From NCBI GenBank assembly GCA_947034895.1, contig OX344764.1:45861348-45925347 (forward strand): a stretch of DNA of 64,000 nt, read 5' to 3'. Positions 34,741 through 46,249 of the stretch are shown piece by piece. A model generated the notes under the pieces. The model did not search any database. It saw only the letters and a program-made list of their open reading frames with translations, and had not been told where the DNA came from. Source of the stretch: Rhytidiadelphus loreus. Taxonomy: Eukaryota; Streptophyta; Bryopsida; Hypnales; Hylocomiaceae. Positions within the stretch are counted from its first letter, which is position 1; each line of letters starts with the position of its first letter. The position numbers were made by a program, and so were the translations under genes.

Positions 34741-35334
34741 CCTGAAATGAAGAGAGACCTATCACCATGGTTGTCACGGCTAAAGTGATCCAATTTTGGA
34801 ATCAAAAAGTTGCATCCTTCATGTCTACGATAACCTTGAAAGTTATCCATTGGTCACATTTTGGCCAAATCTTGAAAATGATAGGTCTATGAAACACTTT
34901 TTCAAACTTCAAAGTCCTTTGTTGTGTATGCTTCCACTGTGCAAATGAAATTTTATATATTTGCTTTTGGAGATGTAATCACAGGTCGTGTGTAAGTCAT
35001 AGATTTTTTAGATTATTACTTGTAAGGAATATTTTGTACCATGTCTAATCTCAACCTTATTCCTAAACGAAGGGGCCTATGATTGTGTTGTCCACTTGCA
35101 ACATAAAATTTTCAGATTCTTTCATGATAGTTTGAAACTGTCATGATTTTTTTTTGACAAAAAAAGTAAGAAATTTCACATATAATACAAAGATGTTTTA
35201 AAAATCTAAAAAAAAAATCACAATAGGTGTGTATTATAGTGTGGAACATCAATGTAAATCAAATTTCTTTGTTATTCTAATTAAACTCAAGAAATGTGGA
35301 TATGAATTTTAGCTTCAAACTAAAATAAAATGCA

Positions 35335-35760
35335 CTTATTCAAGAAAATTTAACCCCTAAAGTCCTACAACCTTTTTTTCCATCAAAGACCATTCAAAAC
35401 TACCATTTCTATTGCAAAGAGCCCCCCCCCCCCTCCATATCTAACTACAGAATCTTGTACTAGACTAGCACAAGATACATGGAAGAAATTTCAAAAACTT
35501 TGATCGCGTAGATTGCAAGATATTTTCATTTAAAGTGAAGAAAACAAGTTATTTTACACCTTGCTTGACTAGATTTTTTGGCTTTAAATATTCTTAACAA
35601 AAAACATATGCACTCTTGATTTTGATTTTCTAATTTTTATGTTGAAGAATTGAGTTGAGAATCTTGGAAAACCATTAATAGCTCTAAGATGGAATTGAAA
35701 CACAATAATCCCAACAGTGAGATTGTTCTAGCAAACAACTTTAACCTTGTCTAAATTGTA
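35335..35760 (+). repeat. Dispersed repeat family B, copy 3
   Basis: Direct copy relative to 29478-29945, extended at its right end by a piece (AGCTCTAAGATGGAATTGAA) that is inverted at about 32860-32890. It contains a C-run at about 35422-35433. Confidence 0.7.
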
Positions 35761-35764
35761 AAAA

Positions 35765-37795
35765 TTGCATTCAAAAATGAATTCAGCCTATGAGTTATTT
35801 TTTTCTAAGAAGACGTTTAGATTGCCCCCAAAACAACATCATCCATAACTTTTTCATCATTAGTCCAAATAGAATGATTCAAAGCTTCAAATATAAACAA
35901 AAATTCAATATTTGAGAAAAATATTTAAAATATAAAAAAATTCAATTTTTTCTGATTTTTTGGGGTTGCCTCTCAAGCTACTTTTTGGTCATCGGGTAGA
36001 ATAATTTTTGCTCCCAAGCACCAATTGAAATAAAAATTATATTCTCAGAAAGCTAATCTAATTTACTATCTTCAAAAAAAGTTTCAAAAAACCATGTTTA
36101 AAATTGAGATCATACGAGCCTACCCAAAAATTCTAAGAGTCTTTAGGATTTAAAGTTTTGAAGCAAAGTAGAAACTAGACTTGGGAAGTTTCATTTTGAT
36201 AGTTTTCTTCCAGAACGGAAAACCTATCTTGAATGTCCAAACCAAGTTTTGAGAGCAAAAAGTCAAAACTGTTAAAATATACCATTAACATTGGTATCAA
36301 GTTTTTTTTAAACATCCCTATGTTAAATAAAAAGAAAACTAATTTGACTAGAACTTAATTCGAAAATGTGAATATACCAATAAGAAAATTGCACAAAAAA
36401 AGTAAAAAGAAGATTGTCATTTCTTAACCATGTCCAAACTTTGTTATGCATTCATGAATACTGAATGTTTTTTGTTCCTTTGATGTAAGGTTTTTGCAAG
36501 AGTAAGCATACAAAGAATTAAGATGAATAACAACCAAGAAATATCATATATAATCCAACATCTTTTTTCAATGGCCCCCCCAAGGTTAGTACTTAATAAT
36601 ATTACTCACATGTCTCCATTATCACATGCTTTTATATGCTATAGATAGTATAAAAAAACTAGACCTAAAATTATCTAAATAGGTATTTGAATTTTGTTGC
36701 TAGAATTAAAAAGTCTAAAAGTATGTTCCCACTTAGTGTTTGCAAACTCTATGTGTTAAAAGATACGATCTCTGTACAAGTAGGAAATAATATTTTTTTT
36801 TACAAGAGTTTAGATTTGGAATTGTTGCACTTGTTTCTTAGGTATGTGTAGTTCTCATATGGCTCAAATTTATTACGAACTCTTAGTTTATTAAAGCACT
36901 TGCAACTTGTTGTCAACAAGGAAAAACTCCTAAGTGTTGCAACAACTTGATTGGACATCAATTGAATCTCAATTAGTAGGTTTTGCAAGGCTTGAAGAGC
37001 TTGTAGGAAGAAACTTTGTCATTGAATAGTTGTGCAAAAGTGAAGTTCTACAACAATTGTATAGATTACGAAACACAATGATCAATATTGCAGATCATTG
37101 CAAAGTTAATTGTACAACTTGTAGATCATTGTGGTGTGATAGTCCTATTTTGGTATCGGCATTCACTACTTATCATGTCACAACTACAAAGTTGTGAGAA
37201 GATGAAGCAATGTACCAAATTGCAATGGTAGTTTAGCTAATAGGCACAAACAAGCAACAATATATAATATTGCACAAATTCAACAAAAATCTTCAAATTC
37301 CAAAGATTCGAATGCTACAAAAAAATTGATTAGTTCTTCATGATTATTCCAAAAACTACATAATATTCCTACTTGTACACCCAAACACATAAGATTCCAA
37401 CTAGGATTGGCATTTGCTAAACATGTGTGGGAACACAACAACAAATTCACATGTAAGGCCAAGTGAGAACAAACCATAAGTTCTTGTTGGATTTTATTGG
37501 AAGTCAAAAGAGGATTCAAGATTCCCTAAGCGTGCAAACTTTCGACACCAAATAAATAAATTATGAATTTCTAAAGCACTGGAAAATAGGTATACCCAAA
37601 ATATGCTCTTTTGTGAACAGAAGCTATCATAGTAAGGCAAGAATCTTTAGGGGTCCATTTAAGAATCTATAGGTGTAAGTCACCTTACTACATGGACGAG
37701 CTCATTGAATCTTATCTAATCTCGTAACATTCAGATATCAGCAATGCAAACTGCTAAAAATAAGAGACGATACAAAAACCTTGAGGACCTATTCT
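35765..37795. other. AT-rich intergenic DNA, no gene seen
   Basis: No supported coding region, RNA gene or transposon end. Short frames of 60-80 codons are AT-rich and overlap. Confidence 0.5.
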
Positions 37796-37799
37796 ATCT

Positions 37800-38110
37800 C
37801 CTATGCTGACTTCTGAAACCGGCAATTGAGGAGTTGGCCTTCAATAAGCAAGTTGGGAGTAAGCACACTAGGTTAAATGTTCATGGAACTCATGTTTAAA
37901 TGGAAATGGGATTATCTAGTATCCTACAACCTCCCATTTTGAAATAGCAAAAGAAACTCATACATAGTGATACAATTTGATTGTCAACAGATTTAGCTCT
38001 TGTACCCACAGTGATCTATCTCTCCATAGCTATATTGCGATGTCCCTAAACTCACTCCTTACATATTTGGTTAAATGCTCGAAGTGACGCAAATGGCATT
38101 CTCATACCTT
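37800..38110. repeat. Dispersed repeat family F, copy 1
   Basis: Degenerate match to 40870-41190, which lies in an intron of the carrier gene. Shared pieces are TCATACATAGTGATA / TCATACATGGTGATAG, a GATTTAGCTC/GCTTAGTTTTTGT block and GTTAAATGCTCGAAGTGACG / GTTAAAATGTTCGAAGTAACG. It lies beyond the 3' end of the acyl carrier gene. Confidence 0.5.
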
Positions 38111-38591
38111 ATATTGTTTGCAAACCTGCTCTGCTTGATATAATCTCATTGGCCTCAGCAGTCCAACAAACTAGTTCACACATATACAATCCATGTGGGC
38201 ACTGGAATGTACCCAATAACTGTTGCCAACCTAATTCAGATGGTCGACAATGCGCGCCCACTCAAAAGCCCGAGATTGCATGCCGTGCTACCTGGCAGCT
38301 ATAAGTTCAAGTATGCCTACAGATGTCAAATTTTGAAGAGCAATGAATGCTGGCATTTATTCCAAGAAACGAGTGAAGTCTTTGAATGATTTCTACGTTG
38401 GAAATATCACACGAGTAACTGACCTCTTGAATGTGAAACTTCGTCGAGCGAAGAAAGAATTCTATTCAGAAGACCCAATACAGCAACGTTCAAAGAGGAC
38501 GTAAGAACTCTTCGGCTGCAGCATGTTTGCTCCGATCCTTTAGAAGATTAACAATTGAGTAAAATTGACAAGAGTGAGAGGGGATTAAAAT

Positions 38592-39300
38592 CTACTTGGC
38601 CCGGGGGTGCGAGGCGATGAACTCGATCACATCCCTTGCGGACTTAATTTTATCAGCTTCCGCATCCGGAATCTCCAACGCGAATTCCCCCTCAATTGCC
38701 ATCACAATCTCCACTTCATCTAAACTGTCGAGGCCTAAATCCTGTTTGAAGCTCGCCGACTCTGATACCTGGTGCAGATAATCACACAGATGTTCAGCTA
38801 GTGTTCATCCCCATAATCAGTATGAAACTACTGTCGACGAATTGATTTTCGAACGCAAACCAATAAAACTTTGAACCTTCATAACTTTTGCATAATGACG
38901 CATTCTTTGGTGCACTGGAATCAAATTTTTCATTAGACAATACGAACATCAATAGAAACTTGACGAGTTTAGTAATAATAGGAATTATGCTCTTCGGCCC
39001 TACGTTACGGCATTGTCCACCCTCGCATTGCCTGCTTCCAAACAAGCTCCCATTGCGAAACCCTAAATTGCTACAGAAACAGCAACACGAATGTACCTTG
39101 GCTGGATCCACTTTGGCGTTACTCTTGAGCACTGAGAGGACGCGATCCACGACCTGCGAACGATCGAGGTACGTCCCCTGAGCGTGCACTTCACCGGACA
39201 TGGCTCGAAGGACACCCCATGTGGCGCCGGGCTGCACTCTCAAGTGCTGCAAAAGAGCTCCGTGAAGCGCCCGCAGCGACGAGGGTCTCGCAGCCTGCAT
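38592..39300 (-). CDS. mtACP: Mitochondrial acyl carrier protein (two exons)
   Basis: Exon 1 (39300-39097) encodes residues 1-68. It starts MQAARPSSLRALHGALLQHL, an arginine-rich, acid-free presequence typical of mitochondrial import. Exon 2 (38768-38592) encodes residues 69-126. The intron is 328 nt with GTACAT and CTGCACCAG ends, phase 0. The phosphopantetheine motif GLDSLDEVE puts the attachment serine at residue 83. Helix III and the EFALEIPDAEADKI segment match the family, and the tail FIASHPRAK is typical of plant mtACP. Length (126) is normal. mtACP carries acyl chains for mitochondrial type II fatty-acid synthesis, feeds lipoate synthesis, and with LYR proteins supports complex I and Fe-S cluster assembly. 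The start is the first ATG of the exon. The 3' flank to about 38400 is probably untranslated region. Confidence 0.95.
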
Positions 39301-39579
39301 CCTTACGTATTTGCAATAGACCCTAAGGGGAGCTCACAGCAAACGGTGCAACACAACTGAGAGTGATTGCGGAAATGGCCCCTAGAAACAGAGCCTTGAC
39401 ACGGAGAACTGAAACTAGGCTTGGAGCTCTGGTTACACGGTCATGGGTTCCATTCGGAGTCCATCACGGTCATAGGTGCAAAGTTTACCCTGTCATTTCT
39501 CCCTTTTTAACCCGCATAACAATTTCATACTCCGTACAGGTTAAGGGGGCAACTAGGGCATTGATGATTATGTAAAGCA

Positions 39580-39612
39580 CTCCCGGGAAGTGCGCCATTC
39601 ATTTCCCGGGAG
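39580..39612. repeat. Short GC-rich hairpin
   Basis: CTCCCGGGAA (39580-39589) and TTCCCGGGAG (39603-39612) form a perfect 10-bp inverted repeat around a 13-nt loop, about 280 bp upstream of the mtACP start. Confidence 0.8.
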
Positions 39613-39752
39613 GATTGCGGAGCGTAATGCTCAGCTGGCGATGGGTTCTTCCCGTAACCGGGGATTACGTGTTCTTCATCGAACTTGCACTCTCATCCCG
39701 CGATTCCATCCAATTGCTCGTGCTTTACGCCGGACAATGACCGCTCGTCGTC

Positions 39753-39827
39753 GGGGATTACTGAAATTAAAGTGCCTCCTCGTCGGGCTCCGCCCTCCTC
39801 GTCGGCACTTTAATTTCAGTAATCCCC
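39753..39827. repeat. 23-bp perfect inverted repeat
   Basis: The arms at 39753-39775 (GGGGATTACTGAAATTAAAG..) and 39805-39827 are exact reverse complements. The ~29-bp spacer itself contains the repeated CCTCCTCGTCGG. It lies about 450-530 bp upstream of mtACP. Confidence 0.85.
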
Positions 39828-40544
39828 TCCTTCTCGGGCATTGCCCTATACGTAACATTTGCACTATTTTATGCACTTCCAAAAGAAAGGGTAGCTGAAT
39901 TAATCCCAATAGACTTTTTATTCATGAAGACCAGCATTCTGGGTGCTATTATCCATTCAAATGTTGAGCTAAACACATCAAAAACTTCTTGGGTGGTGGA
40001 AATCATAGTTCCACATTTGCGCATCATACACAGTTCTTTAGATATGACAATTGTCACTCAGGATTTTAGTAATGGGCTTATATACTCTTTGCCATATGAT
40101 TTTTGCCCTTCAAATCTGAGGGAAATCGCCACGACATACATTAGTATGAATAAACTTAGTACACCAGATTGCAATACACTAGTAGCCTGTTTCTCCGTAA
40201 AAATTTACAATTGATTTCCGAAGTGGAAAAATAATGAATATACAGCAAAAATTGTGTCTGGACCCATTCAAGGGTCAATCTCTACCTAATCAAAAGAATC
40301 ATCTTTTAGGTTAGTTTCTGGGAGGGCTAGTGTCGCTGCAGAGGGCAACCTTCATCCCGTGAGACACTTGTTCAGTAGCATCTCGAATAATTTTAGGTAA
40401 TGGTAGGTGCGACTCCTTTGGTAATCACTACAAAAATTACAATTGCCTGGTGGATTAAATACACGGTGATCTACACTAAATTAATGAGTAGAGCGAAGAC
40501 ATTCACTCATTTCAATGGAGCTGTGAGTAACTTAGCCCGTGCTC

Positions 40545-43500
40545 TCATGAACCGTCGCACAATATTCCATAGATCATCAAGGTAATGCCAAACTGTGGGC
40601 TTGTTCGTAGAACACGTAAGAGACTGCCTTTGAAAAGAGCCTGGGGTCCCTCCTTAGTTATAATATCCTGCATACACTCCCACCAGTCGGTGTATTGCGG
40701 CTCTCCAGGTGAAGGTTCTTTCTGCATTGACACATTAGCAAACGGTAGTTGGTCAGTCATCACAAAAACAAAAGAAATCAGTGTCAAGAATGGAAATAAA
40801 TACTCCCATTCCTTGCAAAAAGAGTCTACAAAACAATCGCAAGGAAGAGAATACAAAAACTTTTAGGATCTAATCCCGTCTCTTATATCCACAGCTACTC
40901 ATCAATTCATGTGCTTAATTCGCCTACAATTAACAAGTTGGGTGAATGCATGACTTGGATAAATGTCTATGACCACTGATCTTTGAATATAAATGAGATT
41001 GTCTACTATCCCTTCATTTGTGGCCTACAATTTCATAAGATATTCATACATGGTGATAGAAATTTGATTTCAGGAGAGCTTAGTTTTTGTTCCCAAAGAT
41101 CGCTCTACTGCACCAACTTTGGGTAAAAATAACACACCAAAATGTGTTAAAATGTTCGAAGTAACGCAAATAGTATCCTCTACTTTTCATGCTTTTTCTA
41201 ACTGGAAAAATTGTACCAGAGTAAACAGCCTAAAACGACTTCAGGTATATTAACCAATCAATTTCTGATGTCAAAGACTACACTATATGCAAGAACGGTG
41301 TACTGTCAAAGAGCCGGTACTGTGCGTAGAGAGATGGACTACATACCTGAAGCCGAGTTTTAATAATGTCCATGGGAGTGACCAACACGGTGGCAGGTAT
41401 AGCGGCAATAGCTCCAGCAAGAAAACTCTGTTCCGGGTAGAGTCCACGGAGGAAAGTGTAAATAGCGAAAAAGATCGCTGAGCTAGGCACATCACGGGCT
41501 AGGGTAACACCGGCACCATCATAAAGACCTTTTACTCCGAGCTCTTTTACAATAGTCCACAACGCCTTCTTCGGTGCCCCATCTTTCTGAGTCTGAAGTC
41601 GAACTTTCACGATCTCCATGGGATTCGTGAATACCACCTGCATTACAGCAAACGCTTAATTTGACATAAAATAAGATAACTTGTAAGTAATACAAGTATC
41701 ACCTTACACCAAATCCAAACATGAAATCACGAATGAAGTCATTGACAAAATGTGTATGTGACATTCATTATAAACTAGGGCGTTGTTGCATACCTGGGAT
41801 GCACCGCCTCCTCCTCCGGCTATGAATTCCAATGCCCACACGCGTGCACCAGGCATCATCGTCTCAAGACTACTCAACAGCGCCTCGTTAACTGTCAGTT
41901 TCATGGCCTGACAGAGCATCCAAGATATTAAAGGTCAGTAACAGTGCATGACATACACAATTGCCAAACCCCTCTCTACATTTTACAGAATGCGGCTTGC
42001 AGAATGCATCATTAGAAAATTGCATGGATCACAAGACTTCAGCATCATAACTTCGTGTTTGTGGTACATGAGATCAACATAATTTCTACAACAAGACACC
42101 CAAAGCAGACAAGCTTAAGAGGAAGAGAAGTTTGACAAAACTATAATACCTTCTCTGGGGCTATGCCTAAGAGCTGGGGCACCAGACCACTGTACAAGGA
42201 TGCTGGTCCTTCCTTGGTAACAAGCTGCTTGAAGCAGTCGATTTCATCTTTATATTGGGGGTTCTCACCTTCCTGTGAGGCGCAAAAGAAAAAGATTATA
42301 GTTATAAATTTTATAATACCACTTAACATTGACGTGTCTGCTAAGCTGAGTGCATAAAGTAAAGCATTCCTAGACACAGAAGTACTACACTGGACGAATG
42401 AATGTGATTACACGGTCACACACACCAATCCAATAAAACGTTGAGCCCTAATCATTTTTGTCATATGGTATCCAAATAACGCAATCTTTGGTGCGTTTGA
42501 ATTCCCTTGAATTTGCTAACAAAAATATAAAAAAGCCTGAAAATGCTAATGGTTGAAAATATGTTCAGCGCAAGTGCCCCAATTAGGTCCGAGTGAATTG
42601 GGATGCATACCATGCTCTGAGCTTGCATTCGAGTTTTGATGGTGTCCAAGGGGTAGACGGCTGTTGCCCCAATGGCACCAGCCACTCCTCCGCCTCCCAA
42701 GTGTTGTGCTATTCTAGCCAACAAAGTTGAGCCAGGGAGAGCAGAATGTTGCAAAACCGTCAAGGACGTTGAAACGACGCTAGTGCCCCCCGAGGATGCC
42801 ACCGCACGACTAGCTGCAGACGCTGCCCCAGCAACAGACCCAGCCACTGCCACCGCCACTGACGCAGCCACAGCCTTCTTCACCGGTGATTTTGGTAACG
42901 GAGCTATCTCTTTTTGTATTTGCTTCCAAGCATAGAATGGATCATCTTCCATACTCTGCAACATTGCGGGTGTAATGCACCCTACTTCTACTGGTGCACC
43001 CTCGTATCCCATCTCCTTCTCTATTTGTCTCCAAGCATAAAAAGAATCATCTTCAATACCTCGCACCAAATTTACACAGACAACTTCTTGTATATTTTCG
43101 ACCCCCATCTCCTTTTGAACTTGTTTCCAAGCATAGAAAGGATCTTCTAATCCAACATCCTGCACCAATGCAACAACTTCTTACGTTGATAGTGCTGCAA
43201 GTTAAAGGATATTCCTTCTACCGCTATTAACCCTGTCAGAACCAAGTAGCCATATTTAGCCCCGTGTTTTTTAAAGCAATTTGCAGGAGATACTAGTGTG
43301 CCCTGTGCCGTTGCCACAGTATAATTAATAAAATAAAATAATAAAATAAATGTAATGTAATTTTCTAATTTTCTAATTCATAAAAACTTCTAAATTCAAT
43401 AACTTTTTTGCCATGAGTCGGAACGCCGCCAGGAAACAAAGCCCGTGCACCCGTCCTCGCTGAGGGCTGAGGGCCGACGGTACCAAGAACGTAACCAAAA

Positions 43501-44745
43501 AAAAAAAAAAAAAAAAAAAAAACTTAAGGTCTATGGATATAAGGATATTTATTTGTTACAAAATTTATCTTTTTGAACTCAACACAAGCAATACTCTTCA
43601 CCCAGTCTGGTGATATGTATTGGACTCCATTTATATTACACTTTCCATTATATGAACCAATCAAAATGGTGATTTTTAAACCACGAATCCTTGGTCCTTA
43701 AGAGATTAAAAATTTAACCAATATGTAATAGTGAGCTTTCATTGGGAGATCGCTCACTAGAACTCAACTCACTGGAGAGATTGCTACAATAGCCAAACTC
43801 TCTTGAGATCAAATTTTTCTCACTCAATATACAATGATTTCTTAGACAATCATTCAAAGTGGGTGGCTGTAGACGACTACTGCAGGGATAGTAGCCAACC
43901 CCATTTCCATTCAAAGATTAATTGCCCTTATACATTATTAGCCAGGTCACACTTACACCCAACTAGTGTCACTCTTACACCCAAGGCCAACCAAGTGTAC
44001 TGGAAGAAGAGAGTTGTCCGTACCAGGGGAAAGGATTAGGTTTAGTATCCTGTACCTTGATGTTTTGGCTTTGTGTCGGTGATGGAGCCGTTGTACCAAC
44101 GCTCTCCATTTTCCATTCCTTCCGCTGAATTTGTATTTCCTTCTCGAGCTCCATCCGTGTGCTTCCTTTGAACTGCGCTTCTAGAGCCTCCACGGTGGTT
44201 GAGGGTGCAGGAATATCTACCATAAGAGCCTCAGCAGCCGATACTGAAGACGGTAGCATTATAGAAACGCAACCTGCCAATGCCAGTGCCGCAAGGGCTG
44301 CCCTCCGCTTCTGACTTCGTATGTTCTCTGTAATATAAGCAACATGCATATCCATACCCCATTTCTCTGATGTTTTTGTAACTAATTCCAAAGACATGGA
44401 TAAATCACGACACCGGACTGGCCTGGAATTTTTCCCAGCTTTCTTCATAGAGAGTTTTTTCTGTAATTTTCTGTATGTCATTGGTGGACTGCCGGTATGC
44501 AACAAAACTCGCCGGCTTGATTGCCCCGACGTTGACACAGTATTCTCCATCCCACACCTACAAAACTCGTCCTTTAAATTCACATTAATGTGTTGCTCCA
44601 CATGATGCATCACTTCAGAGTTCCTCCCGTGTTTCAACATCCGACTGAGTAGTACATCGTGTTCACGAACACTGGATTTCCTCGCATCTCGGTGGCTTGA
44701 TGGAGCCAAGTTGCAAATACTCGAAATAGCTGAAGCTGCCATCAT
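40545..44745 (-). CDS. Mitochondrial-carrier-family protein, aspartate/glutamate-carrier-like, with a novel N-terminal half
   Basis: Six exons, all phase 0: 44745-44056, 43159-42611, 42272-42150, 41907-41794, 41637-41347 and 40721-40545; 647 residues. The C-terminal ~270 residues are a complete three-repeat SLC25 carrier with signatures PLDTIK (400-405), PMEIVK (498-503) and PMDIIK (580-585). ARDVPSSAIFF (Arg540-Asp541) and LRTSPQFGITL most resemble the aspartate/glutamate carriers aralar/citrin, and an RD pair there fits amino-acid carriers. No EF-hands are visible. Instead residues 1-140 are basic and leader-like. RR (147-148) plus a hydrophobic run to 165 and SVSAAEA follow. Three FYAW(K/R)Q repeats come at 238-243, 270-275 and 305-310, then an Ala/Ser-rich linker. 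The location (mitochondrion or plastid envelope) is undecided. Start: two adjacent ATGs just after a probable 5'UTR splice site. Confidence 0.92.
40870..41190. repeat. Dispersed repeat family F, copy 2 (in carrier intron 5)
   Basis: Degenerate copy of 37800-38110, lying wholly within the last intron (40722-41346) of the carrier gene. Confidence 0.5.
43497..43522 (+). repeat. A26 run in carrier intron 1, after a GC-rich stretch
   Basis: A run of 26 A follows about 90 bp of GC-rich sequence (from GAGTCGGAACGCCGCC to CCGACGGTACC) inside the otherwise AT-rich first intron. A tailed GC-rich insert resembles a small retroposed RNA copy on the plus strand, but I recognise no parent and see no target duplication. 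Confidence 0.4.
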
Positions 44746-44759
44746 TGTTTTCTCAGATC

Positions 44760-45656
44760 CTAAAACTCAGCTGCTCGTAAAGTTGAATATCCCTACCAAA
44801 ATTTCAGTTGCAAAACCTGAAAAAAGACAATTTCACAATATGATGAATTCTCTATATCGTTCTTGAATTCAGCTCCTACTACCCTGGGAACATCTATTCA
44901 CGGTATCCAAGATTCACTATGACATTAACTTTCTTTCACGCACTCGCAGTAATATATTGAGCTCAACATTTGAAGACAAAATCAGGGATCTAGTCCTAAA
45001 GTTGCACGTAGCGGTCTGTTGATCTGAAGTACTACGGTAGAAAAGGTGCAAACTCTACTCAAGACTGTTGAATTATCCCAAACACGGCTCAGATGGAAGC
45101 GAACTGTTATATTAAACCTGTATTCGACAAAGACTTAAACAGTTCAAAAGACAGACCTATCAAAAACTGCTCTCAGAAATAGGTCTAAATTTCTTAGCGA
45201 ATTTCTCAACACGACCAGCAACAAAAACCTAAATATTCAAAAATTTATAAAAACAAGAATCCAGACAGGAGCACTTCATGATTTCGGCTAATGACTATCA
45301 ACACCACACAGAACCTCGTTACACCAGCATGTACTCCCATTTACTCGAAAGGCTCCATAAAGTCCGACCAACCAAGGACTATTCTCAAATTTAGGCTCCA
45401 AATCTCTTGCGAAACTCTTCCAAGTCAGCATATACCCCGTGATTCAAAGAAATACATCCAAAACGAAAACGAAAATGAAACTCAAAAAGCCTACGAACGA
45501 GAAAATTCAGCTGGATTCAAGAAACGCCAATACAACAGTCACAAGAATTCGAAATACCAAAAAAAACTGTAACAAGATGAACACAGACACAAATATCTTC
45601 ATGCATGTTTGCGGCTGGTGAATGTCAGAACATGCGCCTGAAGGGATTGGACTTAC
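44760..45656 (-). other. Probable 5'UTR intron of the carrier gene
   Basis: On the minus strand, GAGAA/GTAAGTCC (donor at 45656) and CTGAGTTTTAG (acceptor at 44760) bound an 897-nt AT-rich stretch. The acceptor lies 14 bases before the ATG. The preceding GC-richer stretch, about 45657-45900, would be the untranslated first exon. ACAAGGGAACG with a TATTTACA TATA-like box lies near 45965. Confidence 0.55.
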
Positions 45657-45659
45657 TTC

Positions 45660-46240
45660 TCAATCTGTCTGTAAGCAAAAATGCGGAGGCTTATAGCTTT
45701 AGCGGGCACTCACTCCTCAAAGCGCAGAAACAGAATTGATAGAAATTGGGAACAAGGCGAGAAGGGGAATGAGCTGAGTAGCGTGATTTGGTGCAAATGG
45801 GGACGCGTAACCGACATGGGAAACGTGGAGGAAGACTGAACCTACACCGCAAAATCACGTCATGCGGGAAGAGAAAAGCCAGGGACATGGAAGGGGAGGG
45901 GAACTGGGGAAGGGAGGGTCCCTTTGGTTGCTGTGCTGCCCAATGGGGAGACTCGTTCCCTTGTAAATATCTTCGTTCCCTTTCGGTTCCCCACGTGGGC
46001 TTCCCATGCTCCCCATGTGGATTGTACAGTACTCTTGCTGAGGAATTTGCAGTGTAACTTTCATTCAACGTCCCTTTGGAGTGGGCCAGGGAGGATTGAC
46101 CCCATGTATTGCCCCGTGTTTTCCCCCTGCAGAAAACACTGGAATTTTTTATTTGCCGCATGTGATAAAATTTGCAAATTCTGAATTCATAGGAGTTAGA
46201 AAGTAATACAAAATTTAAGCACCCAAAAATAGGGGGCAAT
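45660..46240 (-). promoter_or_regulatory. Likely carrier gene promoter and 5' leader
   Basis: A GC-richer island directly upstream of the proposed 5'UTR intron. It has pyrimidine-rich stretches (TTCCCCTTCTCGCC) as seen in plant leaders. An open minus-strand frame of about 180 codons crosses it but has no motif and a composition set by the island. Confidence 0.4.
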
Positions 46241-46249
46241 TTTTATATT

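Larger units (their letters stand above)
39301..40540. other. Interval between carrier 3' end and mtACP 5' end
   Basis: Both flanking genes are on the minus strand, so this holds the carrier's 3' untranslated region and the mtACP promoter. The part 39360-39860 is GC-richer and has two strong hairpins. Short frames here mirror each other across the palindromes and are not considered coding. Confidence 0.5.

Noticed and set aside
45691..46239. Minus-strand open frame of ~180 codons upstream of the carrier gene
   Set aside because: It spans the GC-richer promoter and leader island, has no motif or hydrophobic pattern, and its open state fits composition.
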